NCBI GenBank assembly: GCA_037501455.1
Contig: CM074864.1
Span: forward strand, 31,398,001 to 31,462,000
Length of the DNA stretch: 64,000 bases
Source of the DNA: Lantana camara
Lineage: Eukaryota; Streptophyta; Magnoliopsida; Lamiales; Verbenaceae
Direction of reading: 5' to 3'
Shown: one piece after another, positions 12,131 through 24,276 of the stretch
Layout: the number at the start of each line of letters is the position of its first letter
How positions within the stretch are numbered: the stretch's first letter is position 1
Position numbers and translations under genes: made by a program
The notes under the pieces: generated by a model
Seen by the model: the letters and a program-made list of their open reading frames with translations, nothing else
What the model was told of the DNA's origin: nothing
Databases searched by the model: none

Positions 12131-13412
12131 TATATATATATATACATATAGATAAGTGTTTGACATGTATTTTGTTGGAATTGGCCCATTTGCTATGAAA
12201 TCCATTGGAAAATACTTTTATATATATATAAACTATGTTTTGTTTATTCATTTTCGAAAAGAGTTAGTGTGAGTTTTGCTTAGTGAGCCTTGGGACTTTG
12301 AAAGATATGCCCATGTGTGCGTGTGTATAAGCGTGATAAGTCTGGGCCCCGGAGTTGTGTGGTTCGGGAGACCCGGGACGACCATCGGGGTCACCGGTTG
12401 CAACCCCAGGACACTTTTCCACTAAAGTGAGGTTCCGCTCATCCTCGGGAGGTGGAGGGGAAAGCGGGTCTCACATGTCGGCGGTATAACCCATCAGGGT
12501 CGGGTAGGATCCGCCGACGCCACCATTATATTATAAGGTAAGTGTGGGGGTTGAGAGTGGCCACTCTCTTCCCCAAATGGTGAAAGGTTGGATTGATTTA
12601 TGTTTAGTGTTTGTCATTGTTTTGCTTTGCTATGGAGTAAGGGGTTTGGACTCGTACTCGTGGAGTCATTTTGTTTAGGCCTTCGTTCCCGTTATGGTTT
12701 GTGAATCGGGATTAGACTTCTAATTTCTAAAACTTGGTGGATTTTGGCCTTCGGCCCTAAACCTTTCTTCCTATATGTAGTATCACGGGTTTAAATGATT
12801 TGGAATGCAAAAACCAACTCCAGTTCATGAATACTCTTCGATTTGATTATGTTGTGCTCTACTTATGTGTACGTGTGCGTGTGTTAGCCCCCTCACCAGT
12901 CTTTAGGACTGTCCGCTCTTCGTTGTTTGTTTTTCACCCTTTCTCTTTGAGTTTGCAGGTACCCGGTTGGGGGGTTCGTGCTAGGCGGCGGTCTTTTGTT
13001 TTGGGAGTTGATCGAGTCTTCGAGTCTTCTGCATAGCTTTTGCACATGCATCTTTACTTTCCCGCCTTGGTACTACGTATAAATACGTAAATATGTTATT
13101 ATGTATAAGTTATGTTTTGTAATTTGAACTAGGTATGCTTTATTTCACCCGGGATGGGCTTGGCATGTAATATTTGTTATACCTTGCTTTTGGATTGGAT
13201 GCATGTATTATGTTTTGCGATCCTGTTGCTTCCGCATTCTGTTTTTGATTCTCTTGCGCACTCTGTTCAGGGTCTAGACCGCCTAGCCTAGGGGTGAATT
13301 TTGTTTGTCTCCCATTCACCATGGTTCGATGTGTGGGCGGAGTTCCCATTTCGTTTCACGTGTTGGGCTATGGTGCGGGGGTATGTGTCGCCCTTCGCTC
13401 CGGGGTGTTACA
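12131..13412 (+). mobile_element. D-LTR 3' fragment, tandem unit 3
   Basis: The third copy of the D-LTR 3' portion, ending at TGTTACA. The hairpin stem is intact (12897-12911), but the downstream branch-point-like CTGAC has become CTGTC. Confidence 0.8.
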
Positions 13413-16400
13413 TAGTTTACTTCTATGAAGAATAAGCTCAAGGCAGTGTACTCTTAGGATCAGATCCAACCTACTATTGTACTGCTTCAAGATACCTCTA
13501 GTTGTCGTCCTTGATGCCTGAAATCATGCATTTCAAAATAGGCGAGAGGGTTAGTCAAACTGACTAAGTGAAGGGGATATAATAGTTTATAGATATATGT
13601 ATACATATATATATATGATCAAGAAGATCTTGATCTAAAGTATTGGCAATAGGATATTGCAAATAGGAAATGGTTCATAACAATTGTAAAAGTAGGGATA
13701 AGGGTCATTAGGAATTTTTATAGAAACATGAACCGTTTGTCATAATAACTTTAATGCCCGCAAGCTAGGCCTCTCCATCTGTAGCTCCTTAAATAATTTG
13801 GTAAAACAGTACCGGGCTGATCAAGGCACCGATACTTTAATAAAACCAAGTATGATATAACTCCGCTACTCCGTAGTGTCCCTAGGGGATGAAACCCTAG
13901 AGACGATATATGCAATAAGTGGGAGGCAGCTATCTCTCCCAGGGAGGTTGTCTCCCTTATAAGTCTCTTGGCGTGGAGTAACTAACCTCCAGCTAAACCA
14001 TTACCAAGAGTTGGTGGCGGTCTGTAGCACCAACAATACCCTCGGCCCGATACCTTCCGGGTATTGCTCGACACAGCTGCGCGCCGGGGCCCATAACATA
14101 ATGATAATGATAAGATATTTGGCTTTCTTAGTCGCGAATCAGTTCTTAGTAACAACAGGACTGAAATATATAATGTCCGAGTAAGATTCTGATTTCGACC
14201 TAAAAGTATTTTCCTCATAAAGAGGGATTTTGTAATATGATACTACGTATATAGAATAATAAATCATAAGTAATAGCTAGGCTTGAAAATAGGTTTTATA
14301 TAGATACATAGATATAGGCATGATTATAGTTGAAAACATTTTAACGCTCACCTATACCGGTAGTCAGACATTGAAATATGGATTCCAGTTTTCCTGAAAG
14401 TATTGACTATTATAGGCTTAGGACTAGGTTCTTTATTCTAACCAAATAAGCACATAAGGCATACAATACTCACATTTAAAAGAGTAACGAGTTAGATCTT
14501 ATTATCTAATCAGACAACCACATCAGGTACATGAAATCTAACATGTTAGAGAATTCCCGGTAAAACCTAATTTTAACCGTTTAAGGGAATTTAATTAATT
14601 AATTAGGTTTCATCAATTCTTTAACCACTTAAATATTTTTTACTCACATTATGATACTAATTGGAATACTAGAAATAAGTTTTAGTGTTTAATTCAACAA
14701 TGTCGGTTGATTTGAAATTATTTTACATTTTACCGATTTTCGGAATAATTTGAATAAAATCTTTCTTTAAAAATTCCAAAACCTATTTTATAATTATTTT
14801 TAATTTAATTTCGAAATTAATTAATCATGGGTTGACCAAAAAGTCCAAATTACTATTGAAAACGTTTACTATTCAATTTCTTGTGAATTAAACACTTTAT
14901 AACATAAAATCGAACACACACACAGTATCACACGTTCACCCTAATTGTTCAAGAATAATATGAATGTGTTCTTAAGCTTATGAATATGTTCATACTAGTT
15001 CATGATCATATTTAATAAATTCTAAGTTCATAACACATAATTAAACTTATAATGTGGCACTTTATGTAACTTTAACCATAAATTTATTCTAAATAAATTA
15101 TTCTAGGCATGAACTTAATCAAATAAGATCATAAATATTTAAGCATATATTCACATTATATCATATAATAATTCATGCATTTATTTAAATAAAATTTCAT
15201 AATGTAGGCACATTGTTCATGAAACTAATAATTATGAATATATTTCATAAAATAAATTTCTTAAAGCATAATTTAATTAAATCTAAGCATGATATTATTA
15301 TTATTATTATTATACTAGAAACATAATATAAAGTATGAAATAATAAAAGAAAGCGCACCTTAGAGAGAGGTTAATGGTTGTGGTGTGGAGAGAGAGAGAG
15401 TGAGATGATTTTGGTGTGAATGTTATGTTATGCTCTCTAGGGTATTTATAGTTAGGATTTAGGGGGCTTATGTTGCAAATAACTATATTTTAGGGTAGTG
15501 ACTAAGGGTTTTAGGGTAGCTAGGTGTATTCTCTAGGGTTGCTAGGTGTATGGACAAGTGTATAGTGATGTATGAGAATATGTATACATGTATTATGTAA
15601 TAAATACATTTTAATAAAATAAATCTAAAATAGGGTAAAAGTAATAACAAATATGTGGAAAAATTTCTAAATTTTAGTTTGAAATGAGAAAAATTGCAAA
15701 AGAAAGAGAATTGAAAGAGCTTTCCGATGGTTATAAACACTTAGCATTTAAACGTCAACATTTAAAGTAGTAAGCGTTCGGAATTTTGAAAAATATGAGA
15801 AAATACATAAAACGAAGCTAGGATGTGAATTAATTTCAAAGAATGTGTTCAGGATTCTTAAAATAAATTAAGGATCGTTTTGAGTATAATATTGAATATC
15901 AAATGATGTACCGTTTAAAAGTTAGGTTTTACGGCGGGACTAGTACTTTAGGAAAAATAGGAAAAATTTATAAAACAGGCTAGGAATTGAATTAGGATTT
16001 GGAAAAGATCTTAAAATTCATAAAATAATCCGAGGATCTATTTGGTTATAATATTGGATAGGGAAAACGTTGAAATTCGAAAATCTCTAAATTAGGGTAA
16101 AGTTAGGGTTTTTTACCGGTTTTGGTTACTACGAGAGCTACAATGAGAATTAGGCTATGGGAATGTTATCATAATTCATAAAATTTTGCAAGGATTCATT
16201 TGAACCCAGTATTGGATAGGTAAAGGTGTCCCGAAAAATTTCTACATCTAGGAATGAATAATAACTCGGGATAATAAAAGCAATGATATGAGTTCAAAAA
16301 ATGCGGAATCTAATTTTCTAAGGTTTCTTGAGGAATATGTGAAGGTTTAGGCTCGGTGAATAGTGATATAGCTCTCATAACAAGGTATTACTCATAAATC

Positions 16401-16521
16401 GGAACATAAATGCACATAATTCATGTAAAATGGAATGTATAATAGATTGAGGTTATAAACGCTTTCCTCTTAACCCTTTACTTACCCGGGCTATTCTGAT
16501 CTTGAAATCCGGGCTGTTACA
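12145..16521. repeat. Tandem unit 3 of 3
   Basis: The last unit. It runs through the normal end of A's LTR and then into A's internal region, so it is the unit that still contains the original LTR terminus. Confidence 0.85.
13413..16521 (-). mobile_element. Element A 3' LTR (terminal part)
   Basis: On the minus strand the LTR begins TGTAACAGCCCGGATTTC at 16521, directly after the polypurine tract, and continues to 13413, where the D insertion and its duplication interrupt it. The missing last 265 bp (compare 20141-20405) should lie left of the window, beyond D. TATA box at 15442-15451; hairpin at 13551-13567. About 80 bp near 16262 is deleted relative to units 1 and 2. Confidence 0.8.
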
Positions 16522-16536
16522 ATCCTCCCCCCTCAA
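16522..16536 (-). other. Polypurine tract of element A
   Basis: The minus strand reads TTGAGGGGGGAGGATT immediately before TGTAACAGCC. This is the plus-strand primer site next to the 3' LTR and fixes A's orientation. Confidence 0.75.
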
Positions 16537-16559
16537 TGAGAATCTGTCCTCAGATTCTA

Positions 16560-16740
16560 TTCCTGTTTCGGAACAACTCTGGGTAATGCTTCTGCATCCT
16601 TTCCTCGGTTTCCCAGGTTTGTTCCTCTGTTCCATGTCCTTTCTATAAGACTTTAACAAGTGGGATTTTCCGATTCCTTAATTCTTGAAATTTCCTATCC
16701 AAGATTTCGATTGGTCTTACTTCGTTAGTTAAGTTGGGCT
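16560..16740 (-). pseudogene. Chromodomain remnant of A pol
   Basis: The minus strand contains a PLVKVL-stop-KGHGTEEQTWE stretch followed by MQKHYPELF, the last helix region of retrotransposon chromodomains. The conserved Trp after VL is replaced by TAG (16643-16645), consistent with a TGG to TAG change. Chromodomains of this group bind methylated histone and guide integration into heterochromatin. The domain identifies A as a chromovirus. Confidence 0.65.
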
Positions 16741-16992
16741 CTAGAGGCATTTCTTCTACAGGCAGCATATGGGATTTATCGGAAAAGTATTTACAGAGTT
16801 GGAACACATGATATGCATTGTGTATTCCACTGAGGTTTGCTGATAAATCTAAATGCTAAACAGTTAGCCCAACACGCTCCATAATTTCAAAAGGTCCTAC
16901 ATACTTGGGACTTAACTTTCCACCTTTCCCAAAGCGCGTGAAACCCTTTCTTGGGGATGTTTTCAAGAATACTTTTTCTCCTACAATAAACT

Positions 16993-17840
16993 CTATATCC
17001 CTTCTTCGGTTATCAGCATAACTCTTCTGTTTGTCTTGGGCACCTTCATTCTTTTCCGAATAATTTCAATCTTTTCCGTAGATTCTGCTATCCACTTCTT
17101 AACAACCTTTTTCGTATCTCCTTTCAGTGGCTTTTGTCTCATCCATATCGAATATAATGGAGATCTACACTTTCTTCCATACAAAGCCTCATACGAAGCT
17201 GCTTTGATGGGTGCCTGATAACTATTGTTGTATGCAAACTCTAGAAGAGGCAGACATTCCTTCCAGTCTTCTTGGAAGTCTAAAGCACAAGCTCGCAACA
17301 TATCCTCTAGCTATTTGATAGTCCTTTCTGACTAACCGTCCGTTTGAGGATGTGCTACTGAACTAAAATGCAGCTTAGTCCCCATTAATCCTTGAAGATT
17401 TTGCCATAATTGCTAAGTAAATTTTGGATCTCTATCGGAGACTATGCTAATAGGTACTCCATGTAGTCTGACAATCTCTTTCTGACACCACCTTGCCAGA
17501 GAACTGACCTTGTCTGTGGTCTTGACTGACAAGAAATGTGCAGTTTTGGTTAATCGGCCTATGATGACCCATATACTATCATATCCTCCTTTGACTTTTG
17601 GCAATCCCGTAATAAAATCCATAGTAACTTAGTCCCATTTCCAGGTGGGGATTGGTAATAGTTGTAATTTCCCTCCAGGCTTCTGGTGTTTCCTTTCAAC
17701 TTGTTGGCAAGTCAAATATTTCTTGCATAGTCAGCAGTGTCTTGTTTCATTCCATTCCACCAGAAATGTCTTTTAAGGTCATGACACATCTTAGTTCCTC
17801 CTGGATACATCGCATGTCGGGTCTAGTGCTCTTCGTCTAG
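16993..17840 (-). pseudogene. Integrase remnant of A pol
   Basis: From 17840 downward on the minus strand: a zinc-binding-like stretch (YPGGTKMCHDLKRHFWW), a frameshift, then TCQQV. The catalytic core begins MDFITGLPKVKGGYDSIW (17622) and runs to SDRDPKFT (17413), and a SERTIK glutamate block follows near 17330, broken by stops. The C-terminal part holds LLEFAYNNSYQA and YGRKCRSPLY (17301-16993). The DDE residues can be located, but several stops and a frameshift make this inactive. The usual VDRLTK reads GRLTK here. Confidence 0.75.
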
Positions 17841-18049
17841 AATTTCCTTTTGAGCTGAAGGAGGTACACAGACTCGACCTTTATACCTCAAGATTCCACG
17901 TTCATCTGTCATGAATTTGGTCTCAATACCTATTTCTTTAGAATTGAAATACTTCTCGATCCATTCATTCTGCGCCTGAGCTTCTCTAAGCTTTTCTTTT
18001 AATGGCAAGGATATCCCTATACTGGCTAGCCGAGATTTGGAAATGACAG

Positions 18050-18945
18050 TTACAGGCTCACTTTTTCATATAACTCTGCCAGACTAAATTTTCGGCTTAA
18101 GACATCTACCACTACGTTGGCCTTTCCTGGATGGTACTGTATTATACAGTCATAATTTTCTAGAAAGCCTATCCGTCTCCTTTGCCTCATGCTTAACTTT
18201 TTTTGAATGAATAAGTATCTCAGGCTCTTGTGGTCAGTGAAGACTTCGAAAGTTACCCTGTATAAGTAATGTCTCCATTTGGCTAGAGCAAACACAATTG
18301 CTGCTAACTCTATGTCATGTGTCGGGTAATTCTCTTTATGAGGTTTGAGCATTCTTGATGCATAGGCTCTGGCCGTGCCATTTTGTATCAGGACACACCC
18401 TAATCCTTCTTTAGAGGCGTCTGTATAGACCACGTAGCCTTCCTTTCCTTCAGGTAAAGCTAGTACTGGAGCAGATGTTAACCTTTGCTTTAATTCTTGA
18501 AAACTTTGCTCACATTTGTCCGTCCATTCAAATTTTCCTTCTTTCTTTGTTAAAGTAAGAGGCGCTGCTATCTTGGAGAAATCTTTCACGAATCTCCTAT
18601 AATAGCCAGCAAGTCCTAGAAAACTTCTTCCTTCGGATGGATTCTTTGGTGTCTTCCAGTTCATCACTGTTTCAACCTTTGAAGGGTCAACCTCTATTCC
18701 AGAACCGAATATTATATGCCCAAAGAAAGTCACTCGTTCCAACCAAAATTCACATTTGCTGAACTTCGCGTACAGCTTATGCTCTCGCAAAGTACTTAGC
18801 ACTACAAGAAGATGTTCAGCATGCTCCTCAGGGGGTCTTTGAAAACACCAGAATATCATCAATGAAGATGACCACAAACTGATCTAAATATGGTCGGAAT
18901 ATCCGATGCATTAGGTCCAAAATGCAGTCGGAGCATTCGTCAAGT
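18050..18945 (-). pseudogene. RT (internally deleted) and RNase H of A pol
   Basis: The minus strand shows the start of the RT domain ([14 protein letters not shown], near 19050), then [10 protein letters not shown] followed at once by [17 protein letters not shown]. The fingers and first palm motifs are missing, an internal deletion of roughly 100 or more codons. The catalytic FIDDI is present near 18862. A +1 frameshift follows, then an open stretch of 275 codons (18877-18050) with the connection region ([22 protein letters not shown]) and RNase H ([45 protein letters not shown]). Without its first catalytic aspartate block this RT cannot work. Confidence 0.85.
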
Positions 18946-19211
18946 TGCTTTCTCAATTCTTGAAGCTTGGATGGAGTCATTAGATAAGGTGTTTTGGAAA
19001 ATGACTCAGCTCCAGGAACTAGGTCAATTACGAATTCTAGTTCTCTGTCAGGAGGTAAAGAATTCAGATGTTCAGGGAATACACCAGTAAATTCTTTTAC
19101 TACCTCTACCTCCTTAATCTTAAACTAGTTCATGGGCCTGTTCAAAAGATGGGAAACAAATCCAGTGGCTCCTTTATCTATTAACTTCTTAGCCTCTGTA
19201 ACAGTAATTAG

Positions 19212-19610
19212 TTATACTGATTTTATTTCTTCTTTTGATTCAAAACTATCACCTTCTCCTAAGGTAACTTCTTTCTTGAAACAATCCAACTTGGCATGGT
19301 ATTTACAAGGCCAATTCAGTCCCAGAATAACTCCGTATCTTGACATCGATAATTCTATAAGGTTTATTGGGTAGTATTGGGTACTAATTTGTATAGGACA
19401 GCGCTTATATCCTCTATCCCTAGTAAGGTAAGCTCCCAAAGGAGAACTTACTTTGAACACACAAGGCAATTATTCAAGAGGAAAATTTAAACGCGCACAT
19501 AATTTAGATGCAATGAATGAATGCATGGCGCCAGGATCATATAAAGCAGTAACTGGCGTGTTTAGAATGCGTACCTTTAATAGCTTTGGGGATGACAATT
19601 TAAACTGCAA
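19212..19610 (-). pseudogene. Aspartic protease remnant of A
   Basis: On the minus strand a YDPGAMHSFIASKLCARL-like stretch near 19560-19500 corresponds to the DTGATHSFI active site of gypsy proteases, with the Thr changed to Pro. It is followed by SRYGVILGLNWPCKYHAKLD (about 19340), the FDVILGMDWL-type second motif. Element C has the same degenerate NPGAMHS form at about 33010. Confidence 0.65.
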
Positions 19611-20120
19611 TCACCCTTATAGAGAGAATATAATGCATGATAGTTGAGAATGATTTGCAGATAGTCACGAGGATAAAAGTTTCCAAATATTAGCAATAAC
19701 ACAACACTTTTAGCAAGGTAAGATATATAAAGGCATAGAAATCAATATGTTAACTTTTCGGCCCTATTGGTATCTTGAAGCATTTCTAATAACTTGAGAT
19801 TTGAACGAGCTAGGAAGTATAAGTGAAATGTTTTTACAAGTTGGAAATATGAGCAAAATGATAAAAGAGATGTAGATCTTATAACCGATTTTACAAAAAA
19901 TTTGATAGTTTTGAAGAGTACTGAAGGATTCAGTAACACTTCGGATGTTGGTATGGATTGAAACCATATGGTGGGCTTGATGAAGGAAGGGTTTAGTACT
20001 ACAATTGTAACAAATCACATGCTAGTCGGCCGCCCCAAACAGTGATTGATCACGATTTAAGCACTAGGGATACAAGAAGACTCATGAGATTTTATGAACC
20101 CCAGATTTCCGCAACCTGGA
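19611..20120 (-). other. Short leader of A where gag should be
   Basis: About 0.5 kb lies between the primer-binding site and the protease remnant. It has no gag motif, no zinc knuckle and no meaningful ORF. It is recognisably similar to 33060-33790 of element C (shared GTAACAAATCACATGCT and GGTCGGCCGCCCCAAAC blocks), so the gag loss predates the split of A and C. Confidence 0.6.
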
Positions 20121-20133
20121 GCTCTGATACCAC
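20121..20133 (-). other. Primer-binding site of element A
   Basis: The plus strand reads GCTCTGATACCAC, so the minus strand has GTGGTATCAGAGC, the complement of the 3' end of plant initiator tRNA-Met. It lies 7 bases inside the 5' LTR boundary (20141), as expected. Confidence 0.85.
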
Positions 20134-20140
20134 TTTAAGT

Positions 20141-20795
20141 TGTAGCACCTCCCCTAGTACTACAACCCCGGCACCACAATACTTCCCAAGTAGAGGTTAG
20201 ATCCAATACTCGGGAAATACTACGACAAACAGTTAAGATAATGTTAGAGTAAAGTGCATGACACAGTGCAGCGGAAGATAAAGAGATTTTAAACTTTGCT
20301 AATAAATGGGGAGGATAGCGTATGATGAACAAAGAATTTTTGTTATTGATCAAAGTAGTTTGCAAAAGAGTGCAACGGGATAGCATCCAAGGACAAAGTA
20401 TGAGATAGTTTACTTCTACGGAGAATAAGCTCAAGGCAGTGTACTCTTAGGATCAGATCAATCCTACTATTCTACTGCTTCAAGATACCTCTAGTTGTCG
20501 TCCTTGATGCCTGAAATCATGCATGTCAAAATAGGCGAGTGGGTTAGTCAAACTGACTAAGTGAAGGGGGTATAATAATTTATAGATATATGTATACATA
20601 TATATATGATCAAGAAGATCTTGATCTAAAGTATTGGCAATAGGATATAGCAAATAGGAAACGGTTCATAACAATTGTAAAAGTAGGGATAGGGGTAATT
20701 AGGAATTTTTATAGAAACATGAACCGTCTGTCATAATAACTTTAATGCCCGCAAGCTAGGCCTCTCCATCCGTATCTCCTTAAATAATTTGGTAA
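20141..20795 (-). mobile_element. Element A 5' LTR, segment 1
   Basis: This is the LTR end next to the primer-binding site, starting TGTAGCACCTCC in plus coordinates. The first 265 bp are unique here; from TAGTTTAC (20406) on it matches the tandem units. The hairpin lies at 20544-20560. It is interrupted at GGTAA by solo LTR B. Confidence 0.85.
20791..20795. repeat. Target site duplication of B, left
   Basis: GGTAA, repeated exactly at 24798-24802. The uninterrupted site TTTGGTAAAACAGTA is seen at about 5180, 9470 and 13800. Confidence 0.95.
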
Positions 20796-21160
20796 TGTAA
20801 CACCCCGCATTTTTGGAGCAAGATACGATGTCGTTTTCGTGCGATTAAATTGTTATTTATTTAACTCGGCTTGTGCTTGAATTGCCTTATTCATGTTTTA
20901 ATAATTTAATTGACTCAATTGCAATCTTATATAAATATGTGAACCTAATTGAGATATGTGTTTAATTCCTAATTGCCCTTTAATTTAAATTTTGTGGGCT
21001 GATTTGAAATTAACTAAAATTGGGGATCTATTTCTAATTATGAGAAATTCAATTTGGACTAAATTGTTCCTTCTTAAGATTCTTGGACTCAATTGACTAG
21101 TCTTAGAAACTCGGGGACTCAATCGTAGAACTTAAACTCTCGAAGGGCTTAATTGTAATT

Positions 21161-22129
21161 TTGGGAGAAAACCCTTCTTCTTATACCGAAACCCTAGCAG
21201 CCCATCTTTCATTTTCTTCTTCTCCTTCAGCAACTGCGCAAGCTTTGATCTCCTCCCCCCTTTCAGCTTTCAACAGACAAGCAGCAGCGGCTCAACCTTC
21301 GAAAACCACCACCTCCTCTTCGGTATCCCACACCACTGACACCAGCTCCACCACCACGCCAGATATGGCGCTTCCGCGCCACCCTCCGCCACCATAGCTC
21401 CGTCCTCCTCCTCGCCATCTCGCTGCCGCACACCTCGTTTCTGTCTCAACCGAGAAGAGAAGCCATGGAATGCAGCAACTCCAGTGGCCTTTCCTTGCCC
21501 ACGACGACAACCGCGATGTTCTCTGGCCACAGGTCCGACACGAGACCGATGCACAACCACTGCCGTTGTGGGGTGCAGATCCGGAAACCACTCTGTTTCT
21601 TCTCCCTCCTTCTTTGCCAGATCTAAGCAGAACCGAGAAGCTCCCTTCCGTCGCCGGCCCATTGCCAACCACCATCTCCGCCCCAGATCCGACAGTCCCA
21701 TCACTGAACCACAGCCGGTCTAGAAAGGAGGCTAAAATCGTAGCACCACCAAACTGCCGCCGCAGTCAGCCTGCTCTCATTCTCTTTCTTGGCCGAAAAC
21801 AGAGAAACCGAAAAGGGAAGCAAGGTCGAAGGGATGAAGCATTAGCAGTGTTTTCAGCAGCCTCTGTATCTTTCACTACGGTAGAATAGGGGAAGAACTA
21901 TTTCAGCTACAACCCCCGCCTCAACTATCGATTTCCTTTCGATTCCACCGCCTTCGTCACCACCTTCAGAAGCAACGGCGGAGTCCAACTCTCTCTCATC
22001 AATTCTGTCGTCGATCTCGTTTCCGTCGCTGATCATCATCTCCAGCGCCCTTTCGCTGACTAGCTCCATCACAAGCGAAGTCTGCCACTGTCCGAGTCCC
22101 CTAATTTCTTCACTTTCCCGTAAAGCCAT
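21161..22129. other. Gene-like leader inside solo LTR B (no gene called)
   Basis: This is a GC- and CT-richer stretch with overlapping frames of 80-140 codons on both strands, compositionally unlike its AT-rich surroundings. The encoded sequences are low-complexity (Ser/Thr/Pro/Ala-rich on plus, Arg/Gly-rich on minus) and match nothing I recognise. G has a similar GC-rich stretch at 62100-62910. I read it as transcribed LTR leader sequence. Confidence 0.4.
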
Positions 22130-22472
22130 CTACTTTCCGTTTTCTCAATTTTAATTAATACAGACAAATTATATGCATAGAAATTCATATGTATTTGTGT
22201 ATAATTGTTAAATATTAAATTTGCTTCATATATTTCCTTGAGGTTGTTGCAAGAAAGTTTGTAAAACTTAAATTTTGAGTAATGCATGTATGTACAAAAC
22301 ATTGATTTGATTATTCTCAAATTTGGGTGTTACGGCTGTATGCATACATTAGTTGCAAGATCATGAACTTGATATCGAATTCTTGAGGTTGACGTGTGTG
22401 TAATTGGTAAATGGGTCGGCTAAATCTAAATTGAATCTCTGTTTTTTTAAAGGGCATCAATCGATTGTGTGG

Positions 22473-22473
<1 letters not shown>

Positions 22474-22516
<43 letters not shown>
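22474..22516. repeat. (TA)n microsatellite in B
   Basis: An uninterrupted TA run of about 43 bp. Confidence 0.9.
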
Positions 22517-22520
<4 letters not shown>

Positions 22521-24260
22521 AAATATGGGTGTATGGAAGTATATCAATTTGGGAATTCAAATTAAATTTAAGACTTGAGTAATTAAAACATGACTTCGAC
22601 CTTAAGTTACTTTGTTAAATGGCTGATTCGGGTAAATTGTAAAGCGATTCCTAAACAATGGTGAATATAGAACTGGTTGGATTTTAATTGGGAATATGAT
22701 AACTAATTGGTTTAAGGTTCTTGAAAATGAATGCTCGTATTGGGAATTGAATAGACATGAACTATCCTATTTGATTTTCTTTCTAATAAATGTTACAGGT
22801 AACAGGTAGTGTACATATTATGTTAAGTACCATTCGGTAATTGAGCTTTCAATAGCTAGAGGATAATTCATAAATCTGTGTAAATGAGGAGATAAAGAAT
22901 TAAAGTAATTATGCTTGTTTATATATGTTACCCTGGATTTTAGTTGCTTTAATTAATAATGGAATTGTGGTTCTTGAACTATTGATGACAACAAGTGTTG
23001 TATATTAAATATCAAGCTAACTATTGAGTAATGTTTAGAAATAGTAAATTATAAATTTAGGTAATTTGTTGAGAACTAAATATATTAACTGATAATTGTG
23101 AATTTTGATTAGTTGTAATTGTTTTACTAACTGTTGGATGGTGTGTGTTTGGTTATATGCATATTCTACACTCGGGTTTGTTTATGTAATTATGTGATTA
23201 ATGTTCATGCGGGCTATGTACTCCTTTAACTGTATGTTCGGTTCTTGCATAAGCCATTAATCTGTGCACGTGAACATGAGAACGATATAGTGTGACTTCA
23301 TTTTCATTTCACACCATTCATTTCATTGTCGTGCGTCTCTATGGTTCATGTTTGGGTTATGTCTCACGAGTGCACTATGTCCCCTTTTCTGTACAGTGAT
23401 CTCCCGGGGTGGAGACAACCACGTCGCGTATTCATCCGTCTTCTCAGTTCTTGTATCTCGTCGCTTCTCAGGTGAGGTTTAGGATTTTGTATAGTTAAAC
23501 GACCTATGACCCCAAGATGATGATTTCAATCCCCGCATGCGATTATATACTATATATACGATTAAATATGTGTTGAATATGATATGTTGATGATCTTGTG
23601 TGAGTCCTGCGTCAATGGAGGTCATGAGGCTTAAAGTTCCATCGCGTAGGAAGGGTGTAAATATAAAACCAGTTTTTGAGGCATATGTAAGCTATTTTAG
23701 AAAAAACCCAGTTGTGTTCTGATTCTGTAGCGAGATTGCCATGAAAGTTGGCATATGTTATGTTATGTTCTGTTCTGTTATGGGGCCCAGGAGCTACGGG
23801 AAAGGAGCCTCCGGGACGGTATCGGGCCATCGGGGATATACCTGTGCGTAGTCTCCATCTGTATGATGAGGATGTACCGGGACCCACCAGGAGGTTTGGT
23901 TGGGAAACGGAGTCCTGAGGGTTTGAGTAGCATTGGCACTCCCCTCGACTGTATGGATGGTTAGGGTCACGCAACCCTACCATCACCCGGAGTTGAGGTT
24001 GGTATGTTATTTATGTTTTATTATGATATGAGGAGTTGAGGTTGGAAGCTCGTACTCGCCGAGCATATGGTATGATATGTTATGGGAATCATGAATCGGA
24101 ATAGAGTTTCTGGGAATGCTTTCTAAGTATAAATATATATTTGGGTTTTGCTTTGAAACGCTTTGGTATGCAACACCTATTCCCGGTTCATGAGTCCACC
24201 CTTTTGATATGTGTTGTGCTCTGTATATATATATTGTGGGTGTGCGTTAGCCCCCTCACT

Positions 24261-24276
24261 CAGTCAGTTGACTGAC
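24261..24276 (+). promoter_or_regulatory. LTR hairpin with CTGAC arm (B)
   Basis: CAGTCA pairs with TGACTG over a 2-base loop, followed by ACACC. The CTGAC in the right arm lies about 25 bases before TTTGCAG|GT (24301). Confidence 0.5.

Larger units (their letters stand above)
7789..12144. repeat. Tandem unit 2 of 3
   Basis: The second head-to-tail unit, with the same composition as unit 1. It carries a longer (CA)n at 10575-10606 and a (TTA)n-like stretch near 10966 that is absent from unit 1. Its right junction is a shorter TA tract. Confidence 0.85.
16540..19610 (-). pseudogene. pol: Element A pol polyprotein, gag-less and broken
   Basis: On the minus strand the order is protease, RT, RNase H, integrase, chromodomain: the Ty3/gypsy order, with the C-terminal chromodomain of chromoviruses. 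No gag frame precedes the protease. Many stops and frameshifts separate the pieces, so no functional polyprotein is possible. Family features (YGRKCRSPLY, MDFITGLPK, SRYGVILG) suggest a Tekay/Del-like lineage; this placement is from memory of the family and not from an alignment. Confidence 0.8.
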
